A stretch of DNA of 64,000 nucleotides from Onchocerca lupi (taxonomy: Eukaryota; Nematoda; Chromadorea; Rhabditida; Onchocercidae): NCBI GenBank assembly GCA_028564675.1, contig JAOVVO010000123.1, positions 62,001 through 126,000 on the forward strand. Reading direction: 5' to 3'. Below the pieces are notes generated by a model. The model saw nothing but the letters and a program-made list of their open reading frames with translations, was not told the DNA's origin and did no database searches. Made by a program: the position numbers and the translations under genes. Within the stretch, counting starts at the first letter, position 1; each line of letters begins with the position of its first letter. Positions 38,722 to 52,176 of this stretch are shown one piece after another.

Positions 38722-40083
38722 AATTTTTCATTTAAAATGTTTTTCTGATATTGCTATAATTATTTTTTGTATCGAATATCCCTCATTTTTATATTTCAGC
38801 AAAATAATGATAATTCTTATGCGTAAAATTACTACCATAGTATCAATGCTACAAAATAATTTATTGTCAATCAAAAAATATCACTTATTTCAAACAAACC
38901 TTGAAATTATAAATTATTGGAATAGTTCCTTGAAGAAAAGACTTCTTAATTAACCATTATTAATTAATTGATTAATGGCATAGATTGCTATCAAATTGTG
39001 CAAAAGTTTCAACTTATGCAATTTTGGAAGTAATAATTTGCAGAGCTTTTTGGCATAGAAAAGAAATTCTCCAATAGAAAATTTGTTTGGTACTAATTAT
39101 TTGAGTAAAATTTACTATTTTGCAAAAAATATCTAAAATCACAAATTTTATCCAACTTCATCTTATTATTCTTGTCAAGTTGATATTAAATTTAATTCAA
39201 TACTCAATGTTGCATTATGCAAAATATATGAATGTTGCATATTGCAGAGAATTTGACCTTTAGGGTGAAAATTCGATGAAAAATGGCAAATTATTTCTTT
39301 GATCCTTGTATCTGATCTCTGTATCTCAGGCTTGATCTAGGCTATGCTTGTTGGCAATGTAATTTTCATTCCAAAAATGCAATTGACAGATTAGATGAAA
39401 TCTATCCAATTCGATCTTGTTTTGAAAAAACAAGTTTGCATTTGCTTTGCATAATGGGGGTTGTAATTGCTCTCAAAGGTACTCTAATAAAAAGGTACCA
39501 TAAAGGTACCATATTATTGTCATCGAAGGAATGGTACCAAACAACAACATTCAGATAACTGAAAGAGCGAGAACTCCAAGAAGTACTACTCCAAAATCAT
39601 TGTCAAATCATTTTGCAGCGAAGCAATCACATCTGGTCATCTTTCTGTCCACTCCTTCGATCAATACTTCAGTTGAAGCATGTACCGTAAGAGTGTATTC
39701 GTTCATTCGAAAAACATCAAATATATCGGCAAATTTAGCCAAAATATGCAAATTTTGTATTTTTAAATCAAGAAAATTCACGATTCTTCATTTTTGCAAG
39801 TTAAATAAGCAAAGGTCAAGAAGAGATTGGATGCGAAGATACTTGTTCTTCTGGCGATTATTTATTACTCATGGAGTAATAACTTAAAATACCGTAATTT
39901 CAATCTTTGCCATACACATAGAAGGTTGAAAAACACAATCACGAATGGTTGATTGGAAAACAGATGTGACCTTACCGATCTGTTAATTATCCTTGAAAAC
40001 ATCATCATACCATTAGTGGACAAATGCAAGTAGATGGTGAATACTGTATTAATATTACATAAAAAAAATCAGTAATAATTAAA

Positions 40084-40313
40084 ATTAATTAAAACTCATG
40101 TATTTCATGAAATTTTCAAATTCGTTACGAAACCTTTCAATATTTGCTAATATTCGAAATTTCAAAAATATACAACTAAAATGCTATAATTAAATACAAA
40201 CACCATTAAAGTGAAAAAATTAATTAAAATTCGTATTTTATGAAATTTCCAAATTCTTACCAAACTTATGAATATTTGCTAATACTCGTAATTCCAAAAA
40301 TATACAACTAAAA
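40084..40313. repeat. Tandem duplication, two units of about 97 bp, period about 134
   Basis: Unit 1 at 40084-40181 and unit 2 at 40219-40313. Both run ATTAATTAAAA, TATTT.ATGAAATTT, CAAATTC, AATATTTGCTAATA.TCG and end AAAAATATACAACTAAAA. Several substitutions and small gaps separate them. Confidence 0.85.
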
Positions 40314-41140
40314 GAATCATATGTTTCTTTAAAATTAATAATACGATGACAAATATGACAATGTCATGAGTACATTTTGCTTACCTTTGAACTTACCTTT
40401 AACGTGATGGATATATTCCGATCATAGCACGTCATATGTCTGATGTTTTTAAATGTTGCTAATACATTCTTAGTTTAAGTAATGATTGAATTTTTGCTTT
40501 TGGAGATGAAAACGAATCATTCATCTATCACTTCGTTTTGTGTTTTTGAATTATTGGATATGTTCATTGTAAATCGCGGATTAAAATATTTCGAACTTAA
40601 TTCTGTTTTTTGTTTATTTTATTGGCTTCTAATTAGGATCATCGTGAAGATTAATTAGGATTATGCACAATTTTGATGTCTTATGTCACGTAACTTAAAA
40701 GTACCATAGTAAAATTTTCCAACGTGAAAATAAACGCTTCTCGTGGTATTTGCATATGCGAGCAAGTTTATGTTTTCTTCGTTCAAATGACGATATTAAT
40801 TCATAATCAAATACTCATCTATCATATTTCAATGGAAAATGTTGAAATTTCTAATAATAATAATACGACAAAAAGTGATGAATTTGTTCGTAAATTTATA
40901 ATAATAATAAAAAGCAAAGATTTTAATAAAAAAATATCATAGAATATGATTATATTTCCGCAATATTTCAATAATTTTTGCTATTTCAAGTATTATTAAT
41001 AAATAAATGGTAAATTTTAAAAACACTATCATCATCTAATATCGTTTTATTTTTGTAGAAAAAAAAGATAAATTTCAAATATAAATTTAAAAAATTTTTT
41101 AAAACTAATCAAAATTTCTTGTTAAAATGAACTTTTTCAA

Positions 41141-41320
41141 AGAGATGTGAGAGAAAAAAAAATAAATAATTGGGAAGTTAGATGCGAAGAATGGATGCGC
41201 AACTTGACGCAACGTTATCGAATTGCGACACGTGAGGTGAAATGGGCAAGAACTATTGTAGGAATTTCATCAGCAGATAAAAAAGAAGAGATTTTGGAGG
41301 GATTGGAGAGTAGCGGATAA
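41141..41320 (+). other. Orphan exon-like segment
   Basis: After a TTTTTCAAAG acceptor the frame stays open for about 59 codons, with balanced composition unlike the surrounding intergenic DNA. Examples are NWEVRCEEWMRNLTQRYRIA and KKEEILEGLESSG, then TAA at 41318-41320. No family is recognised and no partner exons were found. It could be a terminal exon of an unseen gene, a relic, or chance. Confidence 0.25.
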
Positions 41321-43240
41321 TTATTCAGCTGAGGTCAGGTAGTGAGCTCGTTCTCAGGTCACATTCATTCAATCATTTATTCATTTATTCACCCGCAAAT
41401 ATCAAGAGTGAGAATAGGATAGCATTCCTTGCCCTACCATTCTAATAAACTATTCCATTGCGCAATTGATGAAATTAGTCGATGAAAGTACCATAAGGTA
41501 CCATAAGCAGAGAATTATGCAAATTTTTTGTTCGCCTGAAAAGAAATCAGGTAAACGACATTACAGGTAAAAACAAACAAAGGAACAGGGAAGATGGAAG
41601 AAAATTAGAGATTGAAATAAAAAAAAGCGGTATTTGCTACAGAAATAAGGACAAACATGATGATGAGTCATTGCTGCTATTCGAGTAATTTTTTTTTTTT
41701 TTGCTGCTCTCGGGGTCATAGGTTATTTACTACTAGTGCACATCTTTTGTTGAAGATGACAGAACTCATTAGAAAAAATGATCTAACTCCTCATCATTTA
41801 TTATATAGCTACTGTAAAAACCAGAAAAAATTACTGATTAAAGGGAAAATATTGCAAATTATTTTTGAATTAAAATACAAAATCATTAAAGTTTAGATTA
41901 CTGTATATGAAGTAAAGATTACTTATAATTAAGTTCAATTATAGATGCTATCTGTTTACTGTATGTATATCATTATAACAATCAAAAGTGGGGGGTTGCA
42001 TATTATGAGTAACTTGTTTCACTTTTTACATACGCCCTATACAGTAAACCATCACTTTTTAGCAATTTAAATATTTTTGATTTCAACATTTTCGATATTT
42101 TAATTCTCTTTCAATTATTTTTTCCACTCTTGATCCCTTTTTTTTGAAGCATTTCTAACCCTTTTTCGACTAATATTAGCCAAAAAAAGATTTATTGCAA
42201 AGCATTTATAATTCTTTAAAACATTTCTAATTGTATTTATTCGTTACATTTCTAGTTCTATTTATTCATCATGATTTTTTGGCTCTTTTATGAAATTGAA
42301 AAATGCGCAAATTATTCCATTATCTATAATTACAAGTTTGCGAAGTTTGTTGACTTTTTTGAGAAATAAATTATTATTTATATAGTGAGATTCGATTTAT
42401 TCACAACTATTATATTCAAGAATACAATTTGCATTTTCTCAAACTTTATTTTTTCATGTATTTCAAAATTCTGTGTTCCAAAAGCATATACAATACCTGA
42501 GAATTTTATTATTTACAAATTTAGCATAAAAGGTCATGAAAATAATGTGAAAAAAATGGAGCAATAAAGACACTAATAAGTTACAATTATTAAACACATT
42601 TACAATTTCACAACTAACAATTACATCGTTAGCTTGTGAAGAATAATGTACAATACAATCCATTCATTTGATTAAATAAAAATTGAAAAAAATTTTATTC
42701 AAAAAACAATCGGAATTGAATTGATTCTTTCATCTTAATACAATATTTCCAAATGTCGAAACAACATTTTCATAACTTAATCACTCCTGAAACTTGCTAC
42801 TCTATCAACAGAAACTTAACAATTAAAGTGAAAAGATACGAGTACCTGGAATATTTACGGTTTCAAGTTACAACGATTACGTCACAATCGATATTCGAAA
42901 ACGTATTAATCTTTGAATGACCGGTTTTTTTTTTTTTTTTTTTTTCAAGATATTTGAAACTGATCCTTTTCTCAAAGAATTTGTCGTGCTGTAACGGAAA
43001 AGAAGAAAATTCCTAGCACAAATTAACAAATTGTAATGCGAGACAACTATGCAAAACATTTCACAAGGAATCGATAAAAGAAGCGGGAAAGTCAGCACGA
43101 CAATTCGTATCCTCAGCATTGCTGACCTCCCGCTTAGATAATCTTTTGCCGGCAAAAACTGAATATTTCACAAAATCTTACCATTTCCAAATTCAATCAA
43201 AAAAGACTAAACGTATATGCAAATGTGCTTCTTTTTCAAA

Positions 43241-46200
43241 CTACCACATTTTGTTCAAGCTACCTTTTGGTCTCGGAACAACGGTAGAATGTTGCAATAC
43301 CGTAGCAGCCAATTCCTGAGGAAAGAAAAAAACTCAGAAATATATTTGAAAAAAAGCATAGAAGTAGAAGTGGTTTGATATAATCTGTTGGTAGTTCGTC
43401 AGGAAATAATTTATCAGATGTTGCTTCTATAAAAACTGACAGTGCTGCTATTATATCTAGTTTAGATTCTAAGGACTCGGAAACAGTTATCTCTAATCTT
43501 CTTAAAAGAAGCCCTTCATCTAGTAGCTTAAGTGGTAGTTCTGCAGAGAATAGAATGGATCTACTTGGTTCTTCAAAATCAGAACCGGATCAAATTGCAA
43601 AGTACAAAACCGACCGACCTTAATCTAGAAAAATTCTAATTCAAATCTCGAAATTTCAATTTAAAGTTTAACTTATGCATATCTCACTTTCTCCACCAAT
43701 TATCACTCCATTAATTGAGTTCTCACTTTAAACTTTTTTGTATTTCAAAACTTAACAATTGTTTGGATATGAAATGCGAGTAAATTTTATAAATCTTGTA
43801 AAATAAAGCTTTTACTCAATAACGATAGTTCAGAGAGCAGTAGAATCCAAAAAAAGTATAAAAAAGTTAATGTAAGAAAAAAATTCGGAAAATTCTGAAA
43901 AAGCATATGAACTTCATTCGGGTGAGGATTACTTATAAATACTTTTCTACCGATTTCTAATCCTTTCAACATAGAAAAGTTTTTCTTTTTTCTCACAGTA
44001 ATTAATGTAACAGATAAATGGCTGATACCAATAGCTTTTCTCGGGAAGTGAATTGGAATTATATTACACCAAAATCAAAAAAACTAAAACAAATAAATTA
44101 AGCCGGATAAAAAAGAATTTAAATTCTAAGCAATAAAAACATAACGTGTTTAATGGAAAAAGTTACCTGACAAAATTGCGATAATATGATAGCTGCGAAA
44201 ACAAACTGCTTTGCTCGAGCATGGTCAAGTGTTACATCAAGACTTTCCATTGCTTTGTGTGTATAAAAACGAAATTCATGCGGATGGGTAGAACCATTGA
44301 TGGGATATAGGCGTTTACTATTGAAAGGTTTGAATCTAAAAAAAAAATGTTTATTAATTTCAACTTCTCTAAAATGTTTGTAATTTACTAAAGATATTTT
44401 GAAATCTTTCTGTTCACATAGTTCTAGCAATTTTATTATGATAAAAAAATTAAGATATAATAAAATCATGATAAAATGGTTTAATGATTGATATTATATT
44501 TTTGTGAATCTCAATACAATAAAACGAAGTTAATCATCGCAGATATTCATACATTTCACCTTCAATGAAAGATATGTGGAATTATTTATTACAGACATCT
44601 CAACATTTGCATTATCAAAAAAGTTGACGATAGTAATATCGATAATAATAAATATCGAAAAAAGTTAAAATAGGATAATTCAAAATTACCGGTTTAATAA
44701 ACCTCTCGACGAATTTGCTTCTTCTCTGTTAGCATTTTGTGAAAGCGAATCACCGGAAGATCGTAAACGCAACATATATTGTCGACTATTTTCCACGGCC
44801 TTCAACAATAAAACTTCCAACAAAAGAAAAAAGAGAAAAAATAAAATTTAGAAATCTTTCCAAGAGCAATCAACTGAAGGAAACTTACCTTCTCATAGCG
44901 TTCAGCCCTTGATCGTAGAAATTTGATTCCTCGTTCCAGCAAAATATCAAAACCATCAAGTGACGATGCGTATGCATCAATTCGCATCTTTAGAGAATCC
45001 ATAATCTTTGAAAAAAAAAAAAAAAAAATAAGATGAAAGCATTGATAAACACCAAAATTTCTTACACTTCCAAAAGAAAGTTTTTTTTTCAAAAAATTTC
45101 CTTACCTACCTTAAAAAGATTTTTCACATTAGGCTGCAAATGCATGCATTGATCAAATAGGTAATGAGCAATAAGTGGTTGTGGATATGATGCAAGTGCC
45201 GCCAATACCGATGTTGTTTGCAATGTTACATATAATGAATTATCAAGCATATTTTCCAAAGAACGGAGTACAGATTCCAGAAAAGGTCCAACACCTTTAT
45301 AAAAATCAATCATTTCAAAAAAATATAATTCTATGAACAAACAAAAAAATTATCCTGGTTAGTATAAATTACACTTTTTCATCATGTTCCGCTGCCTAGC
45401 AAATCGTCTATTATTCCAAACAGGAAAAAAATTTTCCAAATTTTAGACAATAAACAATTAATACGGCAACACTAATTAAACAAATATATTGTCAAACTAT
45501 ATCATTCTTTACACAAAAATAGATATCAGCAAAAAATAATTAATATATAATTCAAATATGAATTATAAAAAAAAGGAACATGTGGATTCTGTAATCCTCA
45601 AGGAAATACAGCCATATTATCATTTTTTTTTCCTCCGGATGTTGTTCGGAGACGTGCAAAGATTAGATTTAACCAGAACACTTTGATTCAAACTTTTGAT
45701 TAATCTAGAACAAGCAAATACGAATGTATTTCAAAAACTACCTCGATTTTCAAAACATTCGATCGGTTGTCCTAATGGAGCAAGATATTCATCATCGTCG
45801 TTCTTCTTTGCATCACCTTTAAAATTATCATTTTCCGATTCTGGTGGTATAGTTTCAGCTTTCAACTCCTCAAGATACTGAATACGTGAATCAATTAAAG
45901 CCAAATTTTCTTCCAAAGAGTGCTTTACTTTTGTTGCTGGCACTCTATCCAACAATGCCATAAAAGTATCTGTATCCTGAATGTACGACTGATTTTTTAA
46001 ACATTTTGAAACTTCTAAGATATGAACGAATGGGGGTTCCCTGTCTTCCTCAGAAAGATTGAACTAAGAAATCTTTCCAGAATAAAAGAAGAGTCCAGAG
46101 CAAGACTAAAAATTTACCTACAAAACTCTTCAAGAAGGAATACGTCCAGTTAATAATAATCGTATCATATAAAATCACAAGGATTTCCATCAATTGACAT

Positions 46201-49200
46201 AAAGAGGCATTAGAAATTTAAAACGAACTCTTTTAAAAAATTTCTAACTAAACTGCACCTCAATTTGCCCCCAACCTCTCAAAACAAACGAGCGTGCGAT
46301 CTCAACATCAGTATCACAAGTAGCGTTAGTGCTTGCGAAACTTCCTTTATCTGAAACTGCTTGTGAAGATGCTTCATTCATGCCGACTGTGTTAGGATTG
46401 ATTGCTTCGGTATCAGTTTCTGATAATTCTCCATATGCAAATTGAAAATAATCAGTTGAAGAAGTCATCATCATAAGCGATTTGGGTCTAAATGAATAAG
46501 AGTTCAGCCAAACAACAAGCCAAGAAAGTAACTAGATAAATATATCTTGACAACTGCAGAAAAAATTTTTGTAAAATGATAGCTTAGTGATTTGACAATA
46601 AATGATGAACAAATAGTTCATAAAAGATAAAAATTAATATATCCTTCAATATTTTAGACTGCAACAGCATAACATACGATTTTCATGGAACTAACGTTAA
46701 AGGTGGTATAATCAATTCTTCATCATCCAAAACTGATGAAGAATCTGCAATATCGTATGGAACGTTGCTTCTTGATGATGATTCTTGTTTTCCCAGTTCT
46801 GGTAGTGGAGTATGTTGACGTAAACTTTCAGTAGTAGTGTGAGCTTTTCGGTTCATGAAGTACCGATTCAAACCATTTCGCGCTGAGGCCATTGATGAGC
46901 GTATTGAAGAATGTCGCGTAAATGTCTAATAGATTTACTGACAGATAAAAGAACTGAACAGAACCTGTATGTGACTTTGCCAAACTAAGATATGAAAAAC
47001 ATGTTCCAAAACATATCTACTTGGTAGAAATGAATTATATGACCAAATCGACAAACTTAAAACCTATTAGCGGATAACATCACATAAGAACTCTTCTGGA
47101 TAAATATGCGAGAATCCAAAGAAAAAAACATACAATCTTTTTGTTTAAATTAAAGTTTGCTGGAAACTAATGTTCTGGATCCTGATTGTAACTCTAGCAG
47201 ATTCTTTTCACAAAGCTATGTACCGAAATTTAGAATTAAAGCTTTACTTGAAAATAACAAAAGTTTTTTTAAGAATAAATCACTCACGCCATTATAATTA
47301 GTGGAGCTTTCATCATCTGAACTTAATTTCGATAAAACAAACGTAGGACTGCGACCATCATAATTCCAAACCCATTTTTCATTACAGGCGTCTGCTGTTT
47401 GTTGCACATAATTTCGACATTCAGTAAGATAAACATGAAGAGTTTCTTGAGAACACAACTGAAACATATTTGAAATAAATATTAGTGAATAAAATGACTT
47501 CAAATAAAAATAAAAAGAAAAAGAGAGCTTAGCACAATCAAAAAAGCCATGAATGTATTTGAAAAAAAAGATTTAGAAACTTACTGCTGAAGATTTGTAA
47601 GTACATTCAGGAATAAATGTCAGTAAAGTTTGAGCAGCCGTCCTTACATAATTCTGATTCTTTAAATGAATCGTTTGATTAGGTTGTAAAAATGTGCAAG
47701 GCACAAGATATCTAAAAAAATTGAATTCCGGTAAAATTAATAGTAAAGTGAATCTCAATTAAGATACCAGATCTTCTAAAATGATGAAATTATAAAGTAA
47801 CTAAAGTGAAATATAACTGATGAATTATTAGAAAATAATTACAAAAAAATTATCTACTTGAAAACAAGATCGAGCATGAAATCTTCGCATCGTAAATCAA
47901 TCAGCGTTCTCATCAATGATAAACTAACTTGGCTGAGCTGCAAAAAAACAACAACAAAATAAGAAAAACTCATTGAAGCATACCCTTAAAACTGAATATT
48001 TTAGTCTGCTAGATTTTACAAAGAAACTCTTCACTTTCAGAAAAATGTAAGCATCATCATAATTTATTAAAGCCGATCACGAAAAATAATTTTGTGATCC
48101 ATTTGATTAATAACTTTGAATAGTTTTTGCGAAAAAAAAATTGTGTCGTTAACGAGGATAAACCAGAATGGTAAAGTAAACAAAAATTTTTGATTAAATA
48201 AGAATAACAGTTGATGGCAGCAAAATAAACCCGATTTCCGGCAGATATCCTTTCCACGATGACGTCAAGCACCTTTTTATTATCTTCACAACTTTCAATA
48301 AGAAGCAATTTTATTATTGCCTGTATAAGGGCTGGCTCAGTGACGCTATCCAAACAAAGATGATAATAGACTGTTGATGAGATAAGCTCATCCTGACCAC
48401 CCTGGAAAAATTCTCAGTAGAATAAAGTTTCAAACTGCCCTGTTTATTGAAATAAAAAAAAAAATTAGGAATGTAAATAAGCTAGTGTTACAGAATCAAA
48501 TTCCTTTTGAAATCATCCTAAGTTTCAAATTTGAGAAAGATGGATTGCTAATTTATTCCACATAAGAATAATACCTGTAGCAATGAGGGTAGAACAACAG
48601 GAAGCAAAAACCCGTGATAAATGTAAGTAATGACCTGTGATACAACATAGCTATGAGCAACCTAGAAACACATTGTTCAGAAGATGACAACAACTATCTC
48701 TTAATTCACTATGAAAATTCATAACATATGTTTTCAATCTCTTCTTCTAGAAAGAAATTTATTTTGTATAAAGAAAACAGAAATTTTATAAATCTTCATT
48801 AATAGTTATAATATTAATAACCTGTATAACGGCATTACAGAAAATTAATGATGATTGGAAATCCAATAAGCTGGAATAAGAATCGATGTTATCGGCATTT
48901 ATTTTATGCCAATCATCGCTTACATACAATATTGAACCAACTGAGCGTGATAGTTGGGAAAAGCAACCCGAAAGACCAGTAGCAACCACTGGACAAAAGT
49001 TTGACTATAATAGAAAGCTTTATACAAATTTTAATTCAATGCAAGGTTAAAGCGTCGAAATAAAATAAAATGAAGGGAAGAAAAGTTTGAAAATTTTTCT
49101 CCATAAAATTTGCAAAATATCAGAAAAAAAAAATTTTTGAAGAAATCAAGAAATTTGTTGGATTTTGATCCCTTTTATTTCATTCAAATGCCGACACAAA

Positions 49201-51317
49201 TTAAAGAGCTATTTGATAATCGAACGCAAGTTTTGCATAGATTCTCTCTAATAAGAAATTCCTCATAATCCCGGACACATCTCATTTATTTCACCTAGTG
49301 ATTGTCAATTTTATAATTATACATTCGATTTGACTAGATCCGTCTATATTCATCTTAAGAGAAGTTAATAATGAGTTGAAAAGCTTTCGCAAACCTTTGT
49401 AGCAATAAATGCAGCAATATGTTTCAACCGTCGTGAAACAGAAAGTATCAAAAGTAATGCATCACGAGCTAACTGTCCAACTTCACCGGAATCATAAAGG
49501 TATGGGATTAATAGGTTGAAGACTAAAAACCGCTCATCACCATCACTGTCAAAATCGAAAAAAAAATGCAATAATGTCGCATCTTCTGCTAATTTTGTGC
49601 AGATCTGAAATATCCAAGTGCTTTCCATATGGAGAATAAAAATTCGTATATTTTTAAAGTACAGATCAGTTTTCTTTTTTTGTTTTTTCAACTTATTTTC
49701 TAAACAACATCAAATATTTTAAAAATTTCATGCTACATTCATAAAATAATGTATATATATATTAAGTCTACATGGTACTAACAAAGATAATATATATTGT
49801 TCATTACAAATACATTGTTTTTTATTTTACAAATAAAATTTATTTGAAAATATAATTACTCCACTGTTTTTAGCTAAATCAAATAGATTTAATAAGATCA
49901 TTTGTCACAAGTATCAAATATTAACCTGATTTAAAAGTAAAACAAAATGTTTATCCGTATTAGATGGAGTAAAATTCCTTTTTTCTGCACTCTTCCTACA
50001 CCAATCCAATAATTTCATCAATGGAAGCAACATCGGCTTATGTACGAGTAAGCAGTGATTCTGTGTATGACTTTCTCCAACAATGATTTCATAAAGATGA
50101 ATCAGATTAACCTAAGGAATTTAAACTATTGCATTAATATTTTATTGAAACAAATAATCACAATGCTACTATTTATAAAATATTTACAGCGACGAAAAAT
50201 GTAACTACTGAATTGATTTTCAATTTGACACATTTAGAGATCTACAATGAAATCATTAAATTTTAAAACGAAACCTAAATATTGCAAAATTTATTATTTT
50301 TGACTGGATAGCTGATACTGCAAATGATAAATTTTAGCAAAATGAATGTTCTAATGTTTAATCTATATAATGCACGAAGAAAACTTGGTAAAAAAATCTT
50401 AGTTTAATATTACATAAAACTGATCAATATGACATCTATCATGCACTGCTGATATGATGTCATAACAAAATCGAATGAATAAATCTCTACAATAGTGTTG
50501 CCCCTGCTAAAAAATGCTCTGATTTTATACATCCTATTTTTCTTTTATTAAAATCATTAATCTATAGATCAATTAACATACCTGACATGTTGCTGCCAGA
50601 AAATGCGGAACTGCAATTGCCCAATCAACTACTCGTTCCATAATTTGATGAGTAAAATGACGATCCAATATAGGTCCAATAGCAGATTCCGGTTGAGCAT
50701 TTGCTTCCATCATTAACAACTGCACTGTGCAACTTAAATGTCGAAATACAGCTAGCACCTAGAAAAAAAAAAATTTTTATAATACTTCAAGAATGAATAA
50801 TAAAAATCAATTTGGTTGGTACGCATTGTGAATAATTGTTGGAGTAAATATGTTCTATGGTCAAATTGTTGTTGAAGTTCTTTAAGCTTTTCTTTATTAA
50901 GACGAAAAGAATGAGCATAAAACCATTAAAAAATGACTTCAAACATTGCTTAATGTAATCATAAATTATATTTGGAATGATTTAATTAACTTTAAATTAT
51001 GCTTGAAATCGTAATCCATAAAATGTACTTTAATCACAAACTTTTTCGTAGTTAATTTCTTCGTCATTTTCCAGTAATTTTTCGGCTGCTTCCCAATGTG
51101 TATCGAAACAGCTTTCCCATGAGCATGGATCGGATGCAAAATCGACATTCCAATGAATATCCGATTTCGAGATGATGAACGATGCAGGCGGTGAAGGAAT
51201 GGGTGAATCGTCAAGCTGTTCAGCGGATGTCGATTCGGTGGAAGCTGGAATGGGTGACGTGACCTGTGATGTGCTCGCCACCGAAGTTGAACCTAATTTG
51301 GAAAACCATCGTCGCAT
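43241..51317 (-). CDS. FHIP1: FHIP1 (FAM160A-type) subunit of the FTS-HOOK-FHIP complex
   Basis: Eighteen exons in transcript order: 51317-51042, 50758-50582, 50111-49926, 49604-49395, 49004-48822, 48661-48575, 48401-48231, 47937-47858, 47711-47585, 47458-47288, 46925-46696, 46487-46259, 45976-45742, 45294-45110, 45005-44889, 44799-44690, 44335-44167 and 43315-43241. The total is 1005 aa with phases closed throughout; human FHIP1A/B are about 970-1040. Conserved blocks are ALLLILSVSRRL, FCPVVATGLSGCFS, DDWHKI, SSLIFCNAVIQVAHSYVV, YIYHGFLLPVVLP, SLSLMRTLIDLRCEDFML, YLVPCTF, SLENMLDNSLYVTLQTT, YPQPLIAHYL, LQPNVKNLF and a C-terminal ILSQFCQELAATV. In the family, FHIP links HOOK adaptors and FTS to early endosomes for dynein transport. 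Residues about 560-790 form a variable Ser/acid-rich linker. Two boundaries involved a choice: the AAC|GTTAGT donor at 46695 and the phase-0 join of exons 1 and 2. Confidence 0.92.
43306..43622 (+). pseudogene. Ser-rich coding-like segment with an internal stop, antisense in FHIP1
   Basis: On the + strand a frame reads from EERKKLRNIFEKKHRSRSGL, meets TAA at 43381-43383, then continues for 79 codons. The later part has ASIKTDSAAIISSLDSKDSE, TVISNLLKRSPSSSSLSGSS and IAKYKTDRP to a TAA at 43621-43623. The composition is clearly protein-like and unlike the local introns. It has no start codon and no neighbouring exon. It overlaps the last FHIP1 exon slightly and otherwise lies in the last intron. 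The likeliest explanation is a relic of an inserted gene or cDNA fragment. The family was not recognised. Confidence 0.4.
50823..50879 (-). other. Possible 57-nt in-frame cassette exon in FHIP1 intron 1
   Basis: A segment bounded by AAAG on the 5' side and GTACC on the 3' side. It is a multiple of three and open in the phase-0 frame, so it could be skipped or included without disturbing FHIP1. Alignment with family members is better when it is skipped, so it was left out of the model. Confidence 0.15.
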
Positions 51318-51939
51318 ACCTATAACAGAATTTTGACAAATTCAACAAATAATGATTTCAAAAAAACATTAAAACGCTGAAAACAATGATATTTCTGAAT
51401 TTATCAAATAAGTAAATAAGGCAGTTAGAATACTTTAAATAACAAATAAGGCCAGATGATACCACTTGGTCAGTGGCATCTAAAAAATTGAATATTTTCA
51501 AAGATTAAATCTATTTACATCCAATAAAAAAAGCGTAAATTTCGATTCATTTGTTTAACAAATATTTATCATAGCAAACTGAATAGACCGAAAGAAAGTC
51601 CCGAATCAACTCGTACCAACGCGAGAAAACAAATTTCTTGAAGTATAGCTGCAATAGGTAGCAGAACAACGCTTCGCAACCAAATATCAATTAGATATAA
51701 AGATGGACTTGATTTACGATATCTCGGGAATTGGATTTGGTATTGCAAGATATTTTAATTTGCAGACGTTTTGAAAGTTGCAGTTTAACCATCAGATAAG
51801 ATGAAATGATGATTATGAGAAATTTATTGCTTAAGAGGAACACATCCATTTGTTTCCCTATGTGTAAAGCACCATTCATTCTTTTAATAATCTGTTTTAA
51901 AAAACTTCAAATATTTTATTTTATAATTTTCTACTATAA

Positions 51940-52176
51940 TCTACCTATATAAATAAAAATGTAAATGTGCACTGTTCATTCCAACATAATGTTTCAAGTT
52001 CTTCACCAATTGGTTTGAAATTTTCGATGCAACGTTGCATTCGAGTAGGCGCGTATTTTTGTGTAGATAAGGTGCGTGTTTAAGAACTTGGCTTAAGAAC
52101 TTGAAAATTGTTTACAAATTTAGAGGAAGATTGTTTAGGAACCTAAAAACAGTGGAACGTAGCCGGCCCAGCTAGT
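51940..52176 (+). mobile_element. Short non-autonomous Helitron-like element
   Basis: Begins TCTACCTATATAAATAAAAA, a start resembling non-autonomous Helitron-type elements, and ends CCGGCCCAGCTAGT, matching the Helitron 3' CTAGT end. A small GCCGGC palindrome lies just upstream. The internal text (CCAATTGGTTTGAAATTTTC, then GTTGCATTCGAGTAGGCGCG) is less AT-rich than its flanks. The left flank is A; the right flank is G rather than the usual T. It is only 237 bp with no protein, so the class call is tentative. Confidence 0.4.

Larger units (their letters stand above)
36107..43240. other. Gene-poor, repeat-bearing stretch
   Basis: About 7 kb without a supported gene. It contains a degenerate foldback element (37490-38615), a (CT)n run, an old tandem duplication (40084-40313) and one exon-like segment (41141-41320). 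Upstream exons of the bZIP gene could lie here but none was found with matching phase. Confidence 0.5.

Noticed and set aside
39531..39887. 118-codon + strand frame
   Set aside because: No family resemblance, no splice context, and composition typical of chance frames in this region.
40385..40445. Possible 5' exon for the bZIP gene (ATG, 13 codons, GTAAGT donor) on the - strand
   Set aside because: Its phase does not match the acceptors next to 36106. It could only be an untranslated leader and there is no other support.
42877..43155. - strand frame with a signal-peptide-like start downstream of the FHIP1 stop
   Set aside because: The hydrophobic run is followed by low-complexity sequence and a T-run. 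It has no partner exon and lies in the likely FHIP1 3' flank.
50823..50886. A second FHIP1 exon reading ELQQQFDHRTYLLQQLFTM
   Set aside because: The attractive frame ends in the wrong phase for the next exon, and the family alignment is good when exon 1 joins 50758 directly.
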